From assembly GCA_035559815.1 (NCBI GenBank), contig DATMAT010000035.1, positions 1 through 36,347 of the forward strand: DNA of 36,347 nt. Direction: 5' to 3'. The notes below the pieces were generated by a model. It made no database searches. It was not told the DNA's origin and was given only the letters and a program-made list of their open reading frames with translations. This document shows positions 15,398 through 22,501 of this stretch, piece after piece. This stretch comes from Thermodesulfobacteriota bacterium. GTDB taxonomy: Bacteria; Desulfobacterota_D; UBA1144; Nemesobacterales; CSP1-2. The position numbers and the translations under genes were made by a program. Position 1 is the first letter of the stretch, and each line of letters begins with the position of its first letter.

Positions 15398-18193
15398 ATG
15401 AATATATGGAAGGACTTTCATGGCCCCAATGCGGGTTATATATTGGAGCTTTATGAGCGGTATCTTAAAGACAGAGATTCCGTAGACACTAAAACTAGGG
15501 CGTTATTCGACCAATGGAAGCCGGAGACGGACGGTCTGCCCACGGCGCAGACGACGGATGTCAGGAAGATTGTTGGTGCAGTTAACCTAGCCCAGGCAAT
15601 TCGCACCTACGGCCACCTGGACGCTCAGCTTGACCCGCTCGGCAGTAAGCCACCAGGCGACCCATCCTTGGATATTAATACACATGGCTTGACCGAGGAA
15701 GACCTTCGTCAACTCCCAGCCAGCTTGATTGACACCCCGCTGTCGGAAAATTCGGCAAATGCCTGGGAGGCTATAGAGAAACTGCGTACCGTGTATTCAT
15801 CCACTACCGGATATGACTTCCATCATATCCATGCACCGGAAGAAAGGAAATGGCTCAGGGAGGCCGCTGAATCGGGCCGTTTCCGGCCGCCTAAAGACCC
15901 TATTGCCCCTAAAACACTCCTTGAACGGCTGACGCAGGTGGAGGTTTTCGAGCGCTTCCTGCATCGTATCTTCCCGGGAAAGTTTCGTTTCTCCATAGAG
16001 GGCATGGATATTTTGGTGCCGATGCTGGACGAGATGATCGGCGAAGCCGCCGAAGCCGGTATTCACAACATCTTGCTGGGCATGGCTCACCGGGGGCGTC
16101 TGAACGTAATGGCGCACGTTCTTAACAAACCATACACACAGATATTGGCCAAATTCAAAGACCCGGTACAACAGCGGGACTTTCATGACAGCCTAGGCTG
16201 GACCGGAGACGTAAAGTACCACGAGGGGGCTAGACGAGCGGTCAGAAATGGCAAGCAAATCGACTTGGTAGTTACGTTGGCCCCTAACCCCAGCCATCTG
16301 GAGGCGGTCAATCCGGTGGTAGAAGGCATGGCCCGTGCGGCAAGCACCTACGTGAACAAGCCGGGGGCGCCCGCGTTTGACCATACCGTTAACCTGCCCA
16401 TATTAATACATGGCGATGCCGGCTTTCCCGGGCAAGGAGTGGTTGCGGAAACCCTAAATCTATCCCGCCTGCCAGGCTACTTCACCGGCGGCACAATCCA
16501 CATCATTACCAATAACCAGTTGGGTTACACCACCACCCCCCAAGAGGGGCGTAGCACTCTTTATGCCAGCGACTTGGCGAAAGGATTTGAAATCCCCATC
16601 ATCCACGTCAATGCCGACGACCCCGTTGCCTGCATCGAGGCGGCTAGAATGGCCTTTGCCTATCTGGCCCAATTTCAGAAGGACATTTTGATCGACCTGG
16701 TAGGGTACCGACGTTTAGGCCATAACGAGGCGGACGAGCCCGGTTTTACTCAACCTTTGATGTACCAGCAGATTGAAAACCATCCTACAGTCCGAGAGTT
16801 GTGGGCAAATACGTTAATCGAGCTCAGTACAATAGAGAGGGACTGGCCGGAAGAACTAGTGAATAAGTACACGGCCGAACTCCATAATGCGCTGGAGACG
16901 TTTAAACCCGAAGAATCGATAGACCCACATTTATCACCCCCTCCTCCGGGTGCGGCTCGGAAAGCAAAGACATCTGTCCCAGCGGATTTACTCCGCGAAT
17001 TAAACGAGGCTTTGATCAAGACACCGGAGGGTTTCACCATTCATCCAAAATTACGCCGGGGCAGGGAGCGAAGAAGAAAGGCGCTTGAAAACATGGATGA
17101 GCCCTCCATAGATTGGGGAATGGCTGAGGACCTTGCTTTAGCCTCCATCTTGGCCGACGGAATTGCCGTTCGTTTCACCGGCCAGGATACCGAACGAGGA
17201 ACCTTCAGCCACAGGCATGCCGTCCTTCACGATGTGAAAACCGGCAATAGATTCATACCACTCCAATCTATACCCCAAGCCAAGGCATCTTTCGAGATAC
17301 ATAATAGCCCTCTCACCGAGAATGCGGCGATTGGTTTCGAGTACGGTTACAACATTCAGGAACCGGAGAGATTGGTAGTATGGGAAGCCCAGTACGGCGA
17401 TTTCATCAACGGCGCTCAGACGATGATTGATGAGTTCTTGGTGTCGGCGAGGTCCAAATGGGGGCAGACACCGTCTCTGGTGTTGCTTTTGCCCCATGGA
17501 TACGAGGGGCAGGGCCCCGACCACTCTAGTGGAAGGCTAGAGCGATTCCTGCAGCTTTGTGCGGACACCAATATGCGTGTAGCCAACTGTACTACCTCCG
17601 CCCAGTATTTCCACCTCCTGAGGAGACAAGCACTTCTTTTAAAGACTGACCCGCTGCCTCTCATCGTGATGACTCCAAAAAGCCTCTTGAGGCATCCTTT
17701 TGTGGCATCATCCCTCCGCGACCTTGCCGAAGGTAGCTGGCAACCGGTTATAGATGATGATAAAGCACAGAAGAAACCGGATAAGGTACACCGTCTTATT
17801 TTATGTAGCGGCAAGGTGTATGTAGACCTGGTATCGAGCGAATTAAGGGGTAAAAACCCGGATACGGCCTTGGTCCGGGTAGAACAACTCTACCCCCTGC
17901 CCAAGAGCGAGATCAAGGAAGCGATAGGCAAATACACCAAGCTTAAAGAGGTGGTTTGGTTACAAGAAGAACCGGAAAACATGGGGGCATGGAGGTACAT
18001 CGCGCCTCGACTGAAAAAGCTTTCGGGTGGACTTCCCATACACTACATCGGACGCCGCGCCCTATCCAGTCCGGCAGAGGGTTCTTCCTCTCATCACAAA
18101 GTTAATCAAGATGCCCTGATAGAACAGGCCTACAGTAAGTCAGAAATAACCCGGCTCAAGGAAACAGATATTATTTGGTTAAAAAATACCTAA
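15398..18193 (+). CDS. sucA: 2-oxoglutarate dehydrogenase E1 component
   Basis: The 931-residue E1 enzyme uses thiamine diphosphate to decarboxylate 2-oxoglutarate and passes the succinyl group to lipoyl-E2 in the TCA cycle (cytoplasm). The N-terminal segment has the GPNAGYILELYERY signature for E2 binding. Further on are HRGRLN (231-236), the thiamine-diphosphate site HGDAGFPGQG (338-347) with NNQLGYTT (372-379), and GHNEADEPGFTQP (441-453). The C-terminal transketolase-like part contains FEYGYN and a LLPHGYEGQGPDHSS stretch (about 703-717). Length and domain order are normal, with no succinyltransferase fusion of the mycobacterial kind. ATG at 15398 follows AGGAG in TTAGGAGAACTC. It is followed by sucB after 18 bases, forming an operon; E3 must be encoded elsewhere. 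It is an aerobic or complete-TCA-cycle marker. Confidence 0.97.
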   Translation: MNIWKDFHGPNAGYILELYERYLKDRDSVDTKTRALFDQWKPETDGLPTAQTTDVRKIVGAVNLAQAIRTYGHLDAQLDPLGSKPPGDPSLDINTHGLTEEDLRQLPASLIDTPLSENSANAWEAIEKLRTVYSSTTGYDFHHIHAPEERKWLREAAESGRFRPPKDPIAPKTLLERLTQVEVFERFLHRIFPGKFRFSIEGMDILVPMLDEMIGEAAEAGIHNILLGMAHRGRLNVMAHVLNKPYTQILAKFKDPVQQRDFHDSLGWTGDVKYHEGARRAVRNGKQIDLVVTLAPNPSHLEAVNPVVEGMARAASTYVNKPGAPAFDHTVNLPILIHGDAGFPGQGVVAETLNLSRLPGYFTGGTIHIITNNQLGYTTTPQEGRSTLYASDLAKGFEIPIIHVNADDPVACIEAARMAFAYLAQFQKDILIDLVGYRRLGHNEADEPGFTQPLMYQQIENHPTVRELWANTLIELSTIERDWPEELVNKYTAELHNALETFKPEESIDPHLSPPPPGAARKAKTSVPADLLRELNEALIKTPEGFTIHPKLRRGRERRRKALENMDEPSIDWGMAEDLALASILADGIAVRFTGQDTERGTFSHRHAVLHDVKTGNRFIPLQSIPQAKASFEIHNSPLTENAAIGFEYGYNIQEPERLVVWEAQYGDFINGAQTMIDEFLVSARSKWGQTPSLVLLLPHGYEGQGPDHSSGRLERFLQLCADTNMRVANCTTSAQYFHLLRRQALLLKTDPLPLIVMTPKSLLRHPFVASSLRDLAEGSWQPVIDDDKAQKKPDKVHRLILCSGKVYVDLVSSELRGKNPDTALVRVEQLYPLPKSEIKEAIGKYTKLKEVVWLQEEPENMGAWRYIAPRLKKLSGGLPIHYIGRRALSSPAEGSSSHHKVNQDALIEQAYSKSEITRLKETDIIWLKNT

Positions 18194-18211
18194 CTTGGAG
18201 AAAAGGAAACC

Positions 18212-19510
18212 ATGTCCACTAACATAGTCGTACCAGAATTAGGAGAATCAGTGGTAGAGGCCACGGTACTGAGATGGCTAAAACGGGAAGGTGACCGAGT
18301 ATCGGTAGGAGAGTCAGTAGTGGAATTAGAGACGGAGAAGGCCAATTTCGAAGTGGCCGCCGAGCAAGCCGGCGTACTGGTGAGGATCGACCGGAAGGAG
18401 GGCGACGATGTGAAAGTGGGAGAGGCGCTCGGTTTAATCGGAGATGCCGGCGAGCTACCGGAAAAGCCAGTTGCCGAGTCTAAGGTGGAAGAACCAAAAA
18501 AAGAATCTAAAGAAGCCGAGCAAAGGCAGGTTGTAGAAGAGCCTGGGGAACTAAAATCATCCATCAAGGTGACTCCGGTGGCTAAGCGCCTGGCTGAAGA
18601 GCATAAAGTTGACCTGGAAAAGGTCAGTGCCACCGGCCCCGGCAACCGTATCACCAAGGAAGATGTAGAAGCCTTTATTGAAACCGGCGAAGTAAAGACT
18701 AAAGAGGTTGAAGCTTCAAACGTAACACCGATTCGAAAGGATGCGGCTGAAAAAATTACAGATCGCCCCAGAACCATTTCCGAAACGGCAGTACCGGTGA
18801 TTGACCGGTCGAGAAGAGAAGAGCGGATTCGCATGTCCCGCCGCCGGAGGACAATAGCCCGCCGCATGGTAGAAGCACAAAGAACGGCGGCAATCCTGAC
18901 CACCTTTAACGAGATTAACATGAGTGCGGTAATGGAGCTTCGCAAACGCCGTAAGGATACGTTCAAAGAGAAGCATGGGATTGGACTGGGGATAAACTCC
19001 TTTTTTGTGAAAGCGACGATCGGGGCATTAAAGGAATTTCCCCAGTTAAACGCCGAGATTCAAGAAGATGAAATAGTACTCAAACACTACTACGACATAG
19101 GCGTGGCCATCGGGGCTAAAGAGGGGTTGGTAGTTCCGGTTCTTCGGGATGCAGACCGCATGACCTTTGCCCAGATAGAGAAGGCTATTAAGGAATATGC
19201 GGAGAAAGCAGAAAACGGCACGCTTTCTCTGGAGGAGCTAATGGGGGGCACATTTACCATAACCAATGGCGGGGTTTTTGGTTCGCTGATGAGCACCCCT
19301 ATACTCAACCCACCCCAGGTCGGAATCCTAGGCCTACACAAGATCGAGGATAGGCCGGTGGTAATCAAGGGCGAGATAACTATTCGACCCATGATGTATG
19401 TAGCCCTAAGCTATGACCATCGCATCGTCGACGGGAGGGAGGCAGTACAGTTTCTGGTAAGGGTTAAAGAGCTCATAGAGGACCCGGAGTCTTTGCTGCT
19501 CGAAGGTTAA
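18212..19510 (+). CDS. sucB: Dihydrolipoyllysine succinyltransferase, E2 of 2-oxoglutarate dehydrogenase
   Basis: The 432-residue E2 core protein transfers succinyl groups from E1 to coenzyme A. It has one lipoyl domain (1-77) with the lipoylated lysine in ETEKANFE (Lys43), a charged linker rich in Glu and Lys, a peripheral subunit-binding domain (about 117-155, [19 protein letters not shown] then [11 protein letters not shown]), a second flexible linker and the acyltransferase domain (about 205-432). The catalytic motif YDHRIVDG gives His403 and Asp407. Length and order are those of SucB; the pairing with sucA makes a pyruvate or branched-chain E2 unlikely. ATG at 18212 follows TTGGAGAAAAGG. 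Nothing appears broken. No lpd gene follows; the next stretch is repeat-rich non-coding DNA. Confidence 0.96.
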   Translation: MSTNIVVPELGESVVEATVLRWLKREGDRVSVGESVVELETEKANFEVAAEQAGVLVRIDRKEGDDVKVGEALGLIGDAGELPEKPVAESKVEEPKKESKEAEQRQVVEEPGELKSSIKVTPVAKRLAEEHKVDLEKVSATGPGNRITKEDVEAFIETGEVKTKEVEASNVTPIRKDAAEKITDRPRTISETAVPVIDRSRREERIRMSRRRRTIARRMVEAQRTAAILTTFNEINMSAVMELRKRRKDTFKEKHGIGLGINSFFVKATIGALKEFPQLNAEIQEDEIVLKHYYDIGVAIGAKEGLVVPVLRDADRMTFAQIEKAIKEYAEKAENGTLSLEELMGGTFTITNGGVFGSLMSTPILNPPQVGILGLHKIEDRPVVIKGEITIRPMMYVALSYDHRIVDGREAVQFLVRVKELIEDPESLLLEG

Positions 19511-19966
19511 GGTTTTTATTGTCCAAAATAAAATCAGGTTCCCCTCTTTATGTTAGCTATGCAAGCGTTGTACTAACCCTATTCGTTCAAATAGCCTTTT
19601 AACCCTACTCACACTTCGTTCTAGTTTATCCTGAGCGAAGCCGAAGGACTCAGGGTGCAGAGATATTGCTGTGAATTTTCCATGTCCTTCATGGTGAGCC
19701 TTTCGAATGCGCTCAAAGCCTGTCCTGAGCTGGTCCCCGATCTAATCGGGGAAGGAATAAACTCAGTCGAACCATGAACCCTTCGTCTTAACCCCCCTTG
19801 CGTTTCCCCCTCAGTAGGAGGGGAATTAAAGAGGGGTTGCCTCTTCGTTGTCCGTCATTGAAGTCCTTTGATTACCGTCAGGCCAACCCTGATAATCAAT
19901 CTCTTATTTTCGACAATTTTGCTATTATACAATATTAAAATTAATCAGAACCGGGAATCACCATTC
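19511..19966. repeat. Repeat-rich gap after sucB
   Basis: No gene was seen here. The sequence is built from dispersed repeat modules: TCCTGAGCGAAGCCGAAGGA (about 19628-19647) followed by CTCAGGGTG, the palindrome TCCCCGATCTAATCGGGGA (19734-19752), and a CCCCCCTTGCG...CCCCTCAGTAGGAGGGG stretch (about 19793-19823). The start, TTTTTATTGTCCAAAATAAA (about 19513-19532), resembles the GTCCAAAATAA module found near 9.9 and 25.6 kb. A terminator for sucAB is likely here but no strong stem plus T-run was identified. Confidence 0.6.
19734..19752. repeat. CCCCGAT-type palindrome, copy 1
   Basis: TCCCCGATCTAATCGGGGA is nearly a perfect inverted repeat. It is one of five similar palindromes in the window (others at 22308, 22389, 25948 and 33411), each next to CTGAGC/CTCAGG-type modules. 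Confidence 0.75.
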
Positions 19967-20682
19967 TCAGTTCCGCCCTCGGTGTATATTTTCCTGCCAA
20001 TAATTATCGGCGTGTTCTTCCAGGTCCATCCCCAGGAGGTCAAGCCACCATAGCTTGATATCGTTAGCGAGGACGCGGTAGATCCCGCCTTTAAGAAAGC
20101 GACGAGGCGAAGTTTTCATGGTATCACCAATAAGCGCCAATTTACCTTCCCGCTTCATGGCTCTACAAAATGATAGGACTCTAAAATTCTTCGCGGCGGA
20201 TAGCCTCCCAGTATCCGGAATATACCTGCCCGAACGAAAACACCCTGGTCACCGTAATATAAACCGGAAATCCGGTAACGTATACGATTAACCAGTTCCA
20301 CTATCCGTAAGCCAAATGCACCCCCATCCAAGGCGAATTCAAATGCCCCTCCTACTATATCCGGGGCTTCCAAAGCGGTTTGAATCGCTTTGTCGTAACC
20401 CATGGGAGGTATGGTATCCGCATCGAGAAAAAGAAAGACATCGCCAGTGGCGTAAGATGCTCCTTTATTGAGGGCATGGGCACGGCCAAGCATTTTTGGC
20501 TCAAATGAAATTAAAATAACCCCGAGCTCTTGCGCTATAGCGATGGTACCATCGGTAGAGCCGGAGTCTACCACGATGATCTCGTGGCGCTTCCCTAACA
20601 CGGATTTTTCCCTGGCGGAGAGAACCGTTGCCCGAAGGTACTCGGATTCATTCAATGTTGGTATGATAACACTTAGTTTCAT
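19967..20682 (-). pseudogene. TIGR04283-like family 2 glycosyltransferase, interrupted by a one-base frameshift
   Basis: The first frame (20155-20682, 175 codons) starts as a family 2 glycosyltransferase with SVIIPTLNE, VVDSGSTDGT and the metal-binding DADT (87-90), and runs to GGYPPRRILESYHF before a premature TGA. A second frame (19967-20158) begins MKREGKLALIGD and continues TSPRRFLKGGIYR, which is the normal C-terminal end of this short glycosyltransferase family. Adding one T to the run of four Ts on the minus strand (plus-strand AAAA, 20167-20170) would restore one frame of about 238 residues reading HFCRAMKREGKL. So this is either a real frameshift mutation, a sequencing or assembly error, or less likely a programmed shift. 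Without the repair it would look like two genes with a four-base ATGA overlap. The family transfers sugars in the cytoplasm or at the membrane; its acceptor is unknown. Confidence 0.82.
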
Positions 20683-20808
20683 AGAATCTCACTATAAATG
20701 ACCATTACCTACACGATCTACTATTTTTCATTTAGATGCCGGGCTCCAGTTATATTATTCATATCCAGGCAATCGGAGAGAGAACACACCAACACGAGGA
20801 GGCATTAA

Positions 20809-21162
20809 ATGGATAAAGCAGTAATTATCATCAACGAAGCCCCTAGTAGCATGAGAGCTTGGAACGGATTCAGGCTATCTGCCGCCTTGGTCGGAGTCGA
20901 TATGAAAGTGGAGCTATTTCTCTTGAACGACGGGGTATACTGCGCCCACAAAGGTCAGACGCCGCCTGAAGAGATCTCAGGCCAGAACACCGGGGCAAAG
21001 ATTAGAGAACTATTAGATATGGGAGTGCAAGTTACACTCTGTACTCAATGCGCTCAAACGAGAGGGATTACCGAGGGTATGGTAGTTGAAGGGGTAGTTT
21101 GGGGAAGTATGGTAGATCTTGCGAAATCCATAAAAGAGAGCCAGAAGGTAATCAGTTTCTAG
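20809..21162 (+). CDS. DsrE/DsrF-like family protein
   Basis: The 117-residue protein matches the DsrE-like fold, small cytoplasmic proteins involved in sulfur transfer or of unknown role. Features seen are a beta-strand opening KAVIIINEAP, a central FRLSAALVGVDMKVELFLL, and the conserved C-terminal stretch LCTQCAQTRG with Cys78 and Cys81. Cys45 (GVYCAHKG) is a third candidate cysteine. Members of this family that carry a reactive cysteine receive persulfide sulfur; whether that holds here is inference. ATG at 20809 follows a strong GAGGAGG. No dsr or tus genes lie next to it, so it is a stand-alone copy. It is transcribed away from the glycosyltransferase and toward htpX. Confidence 0.85.
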   Translation: MDKAVIIINEAPSSMRAWNGFRLSAALVGVDMKVELFLLNDGVYCAHKGQTPPEEISGQNTGAKIRELLDMGVQVTLCTQCAQTRGITEGMVVEGVVWGSMVDLAKSIKESQKVISF

Positions 21163-21164
21163 TA

Positions 21165-21193
21165 GTAGGGGCACGCTGCAGCGTGCCCCCTAC
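21165..21193. terminator. GTAGG-CACGC palindrome between convergent genes, probable bidirectional terminator
   Basis: GTAGGGGCACGCTG pairs with CAGCGTGCCCCCTAC, a stem of about 14 bp with a single-base bulge and almost no loop. ATTTTGATTTT follows on the plus strand. It lies 3 bases after the DsrE-like stop and 14 bases before the htpX stop, so it could end both transcripts. A sister palindrome lies at 36273-36300, so this is also an interspersed repeat. Confidence 0.65.
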
Positions 21194-21206
21194 ATTTTGA
21201 TTTTAT

Positions 21207-22064
21207 TCAGATAACTTCCATAGAAAGCCTTTTCAATCTCTCCACCCTCTCTTCAACCGGCGGGTGTGTGCTGAAAAGACCGGCCAAACCGCCTCGGAGC
21301 GGGTTCATGATGAACATATGTGCCGTCCCGGGGTTGGCATCGAATGAAATTCTTTGAGCACCGTAGCTAATCTTCTCTAGAGCACTGGCCAGAGATAAAG
21401 GTCTCCTGGTCAAACGTGCTCCGGTTTCATCCGCTTTATACTCCCTGGCCCGGGATATGGCCAGTTGTATAATGAGAGCGATTATCGGCGCCAGTATGAT
21501 AGTGGCGAGAGAACCGGCCAAACTTCCGTCTCCCTCTTCATCGCCGCTTCTTCCAAACCCTCCGAAAATAAGCGCCCATTGAGCCATATTGGCCAAATAA
21601 CCTATAGCGCCGGCCAAGGTAGCCGCTATAGTGCCGATGAGGATATCCCTATTCTTGATGTGCGCAATCTCGTGCGCTATAACGCCCTCAAGCTCATCCG
21701 GTTGAAGGAGCTTAACGATCCCATCGGTTACCGCTATGGCGGCGTTATCCGGACCTCTACCGGTAGCAAACGCGTTCGGTGCTGGATTAGGAATCATATA
21801 AACTCTGGGCATCGGTATTCCGGCCTGCATCGCCACATTCCTAACCATGTTATGAAGCCCGGGTGCTTCCTCTGGAGAGATCTCCTTAGCACCATACATG
21901 GCCAGAACGATCTTATCAGAGTACCAATATGATATAAAATTGATGGCTATAGCCAGGCCAAAAGCAACGGTCATACCCGCCTTTCCACCAATCATGCGCC
22001 CTATCAAGACAAAAACCAGGGTTAAAACGGCCAGCAAAAAAGCAGTTTTCAAGGTACTGGACAT
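21207..22064 (-). CDS. htpX: Membrane-bound zinc metalloprotease HtpX
   Basis: HtpX is an inner-membrane protease of the M48 family that degrades misfolded membrane proteins. The 285-residue protein has two N-terminal membrane helices (about 8-23 and 30-47), the zinc motif HEIAH (131-135), further hydrophobic segments after it (about 140-170 and 184-203) and the third zinc ligand Glu208 in [11 protein letters not shown]. The opening of the catalytic domain is [20 protein letters not shown], standard for the family. The length is typical. The start ATG at 22064 has AGGAGG about 13 bases upstream, slightly far. The gene is alone and converges on the DsrE-like gene; it is often heat- or envelope-stress-induced in other bacteria, but no such promoter was recognised here. 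Confidence 0.95.
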   Translation of the reverse strand: MSSTLKTAFLLAVLTLVFVLIGRMIGGKAGMTVAFGLAIAINFISYWYSDKIVLAMYGAKEISPEEAPGLHNMVRNVAMQAGIPMPRVYMIPNPAPNAFATGRGPDNAAIAVTDGIVKLLQPDELEGVIAHEIAHIKNRDILIGTIAATLAGAIGYLANMAQWALIFGGFGRSGDEEGDGSLAGSLATIILAPIIALIIQLAISRAREYKADETGARLTRRPLSLASALEKISYGAQRISFDANPGTAHMFIMNPLRGGLAGLFSTHPPVEERVERLKRLSMEVI

Positions 22065-22307
22065 AATGACTTTAATGCCTCCTGTCTATCAAAGAGTAAG
22101 CACTAGAAATGTAACCACTGTTTCATTGGTGTCAACGCTCAAAGCCTTTATACCCCCCCCTGTCTCTCCTTACCCCTTCACCAAGCCTATGCTGAGTAAG
22201 GTCGAAAGAGTTAGGATGGGGTAAATGAAAATGAGCGTTCCCTTTTGGTTCCCCCTGCTTCAACTCCTCACAGGATGAGCCGATAGCCCCGTTCGTCCTG
22301 AGCCCAG

Positions 22308-22328
22308 TCCCCCGGTTCAACCGGGGGA
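22308..22328. repeat. CCCCGAT-type palindrome, copy 2
   Basis: TCCCCCGGTTC followed by AACCGGGGGA forms a nearly perfect inverted repeat. The GGTTC-A core could be mistaken for a tRNA T-arm, but no cloverleaf surrounds it. Confidence 0.75.
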
Positions 22329-22388
22329 AGGGCGAACTCCTCAAGAAACCCCATCCTTCGATGAGACTCAGAGCCTGTCCCGAGTCAA

Positions 22389-22407
22389 TCCCCGATTAAA
22401 TCGGGGA
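22389..22407. repeat. CCCCGAT-type palindrome, copy 3
   Basis: TCCCCGATTAAATCGGGGA forms an inverted repeat with CCCCGATT-type arms, 60 bases after copy 2 and followed by the same AAGGAAT seen after copy 1. Confidence 0.75.
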
Positions 22408-22501
22408 AGGAATGAGCGGATTTACATAAGTTGATAATGATTAGTGAAATAAAAAACTGTTCCCAGCGATGCAATCCCTTATTTTGGGTAAGTTTGATTT
22501 C

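Larger units (their letters stand above)
22065..22501. repeat. Repeat-rich gap between recG and htpX (mosaic repeat copy C)
   Basis: No gene was seen. Two CCCCGAT-type palindromes lie at 22308-22328 and 22389-22407. Between and around them are CGTCCTGAGCCCAG, CCTTCGATGAGACTCAGAGC and GAGCGGATTTACATAAG. The end (about 22433-22500) is the minus-strand form of the module seen at 9904: read on the minus strand it gives AAACTTACCCAAAATAAGGG, GATTGCATCGC, then TTTATTTCACTAATCATTAT. Being downstream of recG on the minus strand, it may also hold that gene's terminator. Confidence 0.65.

Noticed and set aside
15797-16186. Minus-strand frames inside sucA and sucB (including a 258-codon one at 18190-18966)
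   Set aside because: These are shadows of well-supported plus-strand genes; the 258-codon frame is Ser/Thr-rich, as expected for the opposite strand of a Glu/Lys/Arg-rich coding region.
22308-22328. GGTTCAACC-containing hairpin that could be a tRNA T-arm
   Set aside because: No acceptor, D-arm or anticodon arm could be placed around it; it belongs to the CCCCGAT-type palindrome set.
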